Source: Armatimonadota bacterium (lineage in GTDB: Bacteria > Armatimonadota > Fimbriimonadia > Fimbriimonadales > Fimbriimonadaceae). Taken from it: DNA of 64,000 nt. The notes beneath the pieces are model-generated. The model made no database searches. It was not told where the DNA came from and worked only from the letters and a program-made list of their open reading frames with translations. The position numbers and the translations under genes are program-made. This document shows, piece after piece, positions 63,875-64,000 of this stretch (position 1 is its first letter; the number at the start of each line of letters is the position of its first letter). The stretch spans positions 124,001-188,000 of the forward strand of contig JAFDWX010000005.1 in assembly GCA_018268255.1 (NCBI GenBank), written 5' to 3'.

Positions 63875-64000
63875 CTATTGTAGGCTCTGGAACAGGATCT
63901 GCCACTTTGCGAGGCCCAACTGGTGGGGACGAGTTGTCGCTGAAAGGCCCATGTGCCGCAACGCCCCTTCCAATTTCTCCACATCTGTGTTGCCTCGTAA
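63875..64000 (-). CDS. rsmA: C-terminal 41 residues of an RsmA-like 16S rRNA dimethyltransferase (cut by window edge)
   Basis: The frame enters from the window edge and ends at a TAG (63877-63875). Residues include DVEKLEGALRHMGLSATTRP and HQLGLAKWQILFQSL, which resembles the C-terminal helical domain of RsmA/KsgA (LG-x-x-x-x-x-R-x-x-x-LS). It lies 8 nt before queG. The catalytic domain is outside the window, so the assignment is moderate. Confidence 0.55.
   Translation of the reverse strand, partial: LRGNTDVEKLEGALRHMGLSATTRPHQLGLAKWQILFQSLQ

Overview
The window carries about 58 protein genes and one tRNA gene on a free-living bacterial chromosome. The combination of PEP-CTERM and dockerin-type C-terminal tails (the recurrent VFDYL calcium loops), many exported proteins with no close named homologue, plant-glycan hydrolases and a rearranged translation-gene order fits Armatimonadota, probably class Fimbriimonadia. 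That placement is inference from gene content; no 16S rRNA is present. I saw no phage, insertion sequence or CRISPR array.

Layout: 1-1928 is a secE-nusG-recJ operon on the minus strand (recJ runs off the left edge). 2089-4621 holds an exported HEWLH-motif protein and an M42 aminopeptidase. 4769-7882 is a tight operon of three exported proteins: a CsgG-like protein, an unknown helical protein and a caspase-fold peptidase. 7958-11058 has glycogen phosphorylase and a YdeI-like protein. 11403-21379 mixes a Tat-exported vanadium haloperoxidase, two beta-helix proteins, a GH89 hexosaminidase and small stress or housekeeping genes.

21414-30870 is the main catabolic locus. An AraC regulator, with a kinase-like ATPase and a metallopeptidase behind it, diverges from GH5, GH29, GH42 and GH39 genes. 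The last three are translationally coupled or closely spaced and all are exported. The enzyme set (backbone endoglucanase, fucosidase, galactosidase, xylosidase) would suit fucosylated xyloglucan.

30953-44550 is accessory: TIGR03067, VOC, GNAT and cupin proteins, a PEP-CTERM protein, tRNA-Glu(CUC), an M32 carboxypeptidase, a fatty-acid desaturase and a large propeller-dockerin protein. 44775-50950 is a split str region (rpsL-rpsG-fusA, then tuf, with an opposite-strand exported gene inserted before tuf). Its leader has a near-consensus promoter followed by an intrinsic terminator just ahead of rpsL, suggesting attenuation. 51414-53728 encodes two more dockerin-tailed exported proteins. 53742-56217 is pdhA-pdhB with an Lrp-type regulator. 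56395-64000 ends with redox, folding and ribosome-rescue genes (FKBP, smpB), glycogen synthase, a UDP-sugar epimerase/decarboxylase, queG and the 3' end of rsmA. Glycogen metabolism is represented at both ends (glgP and glgA).
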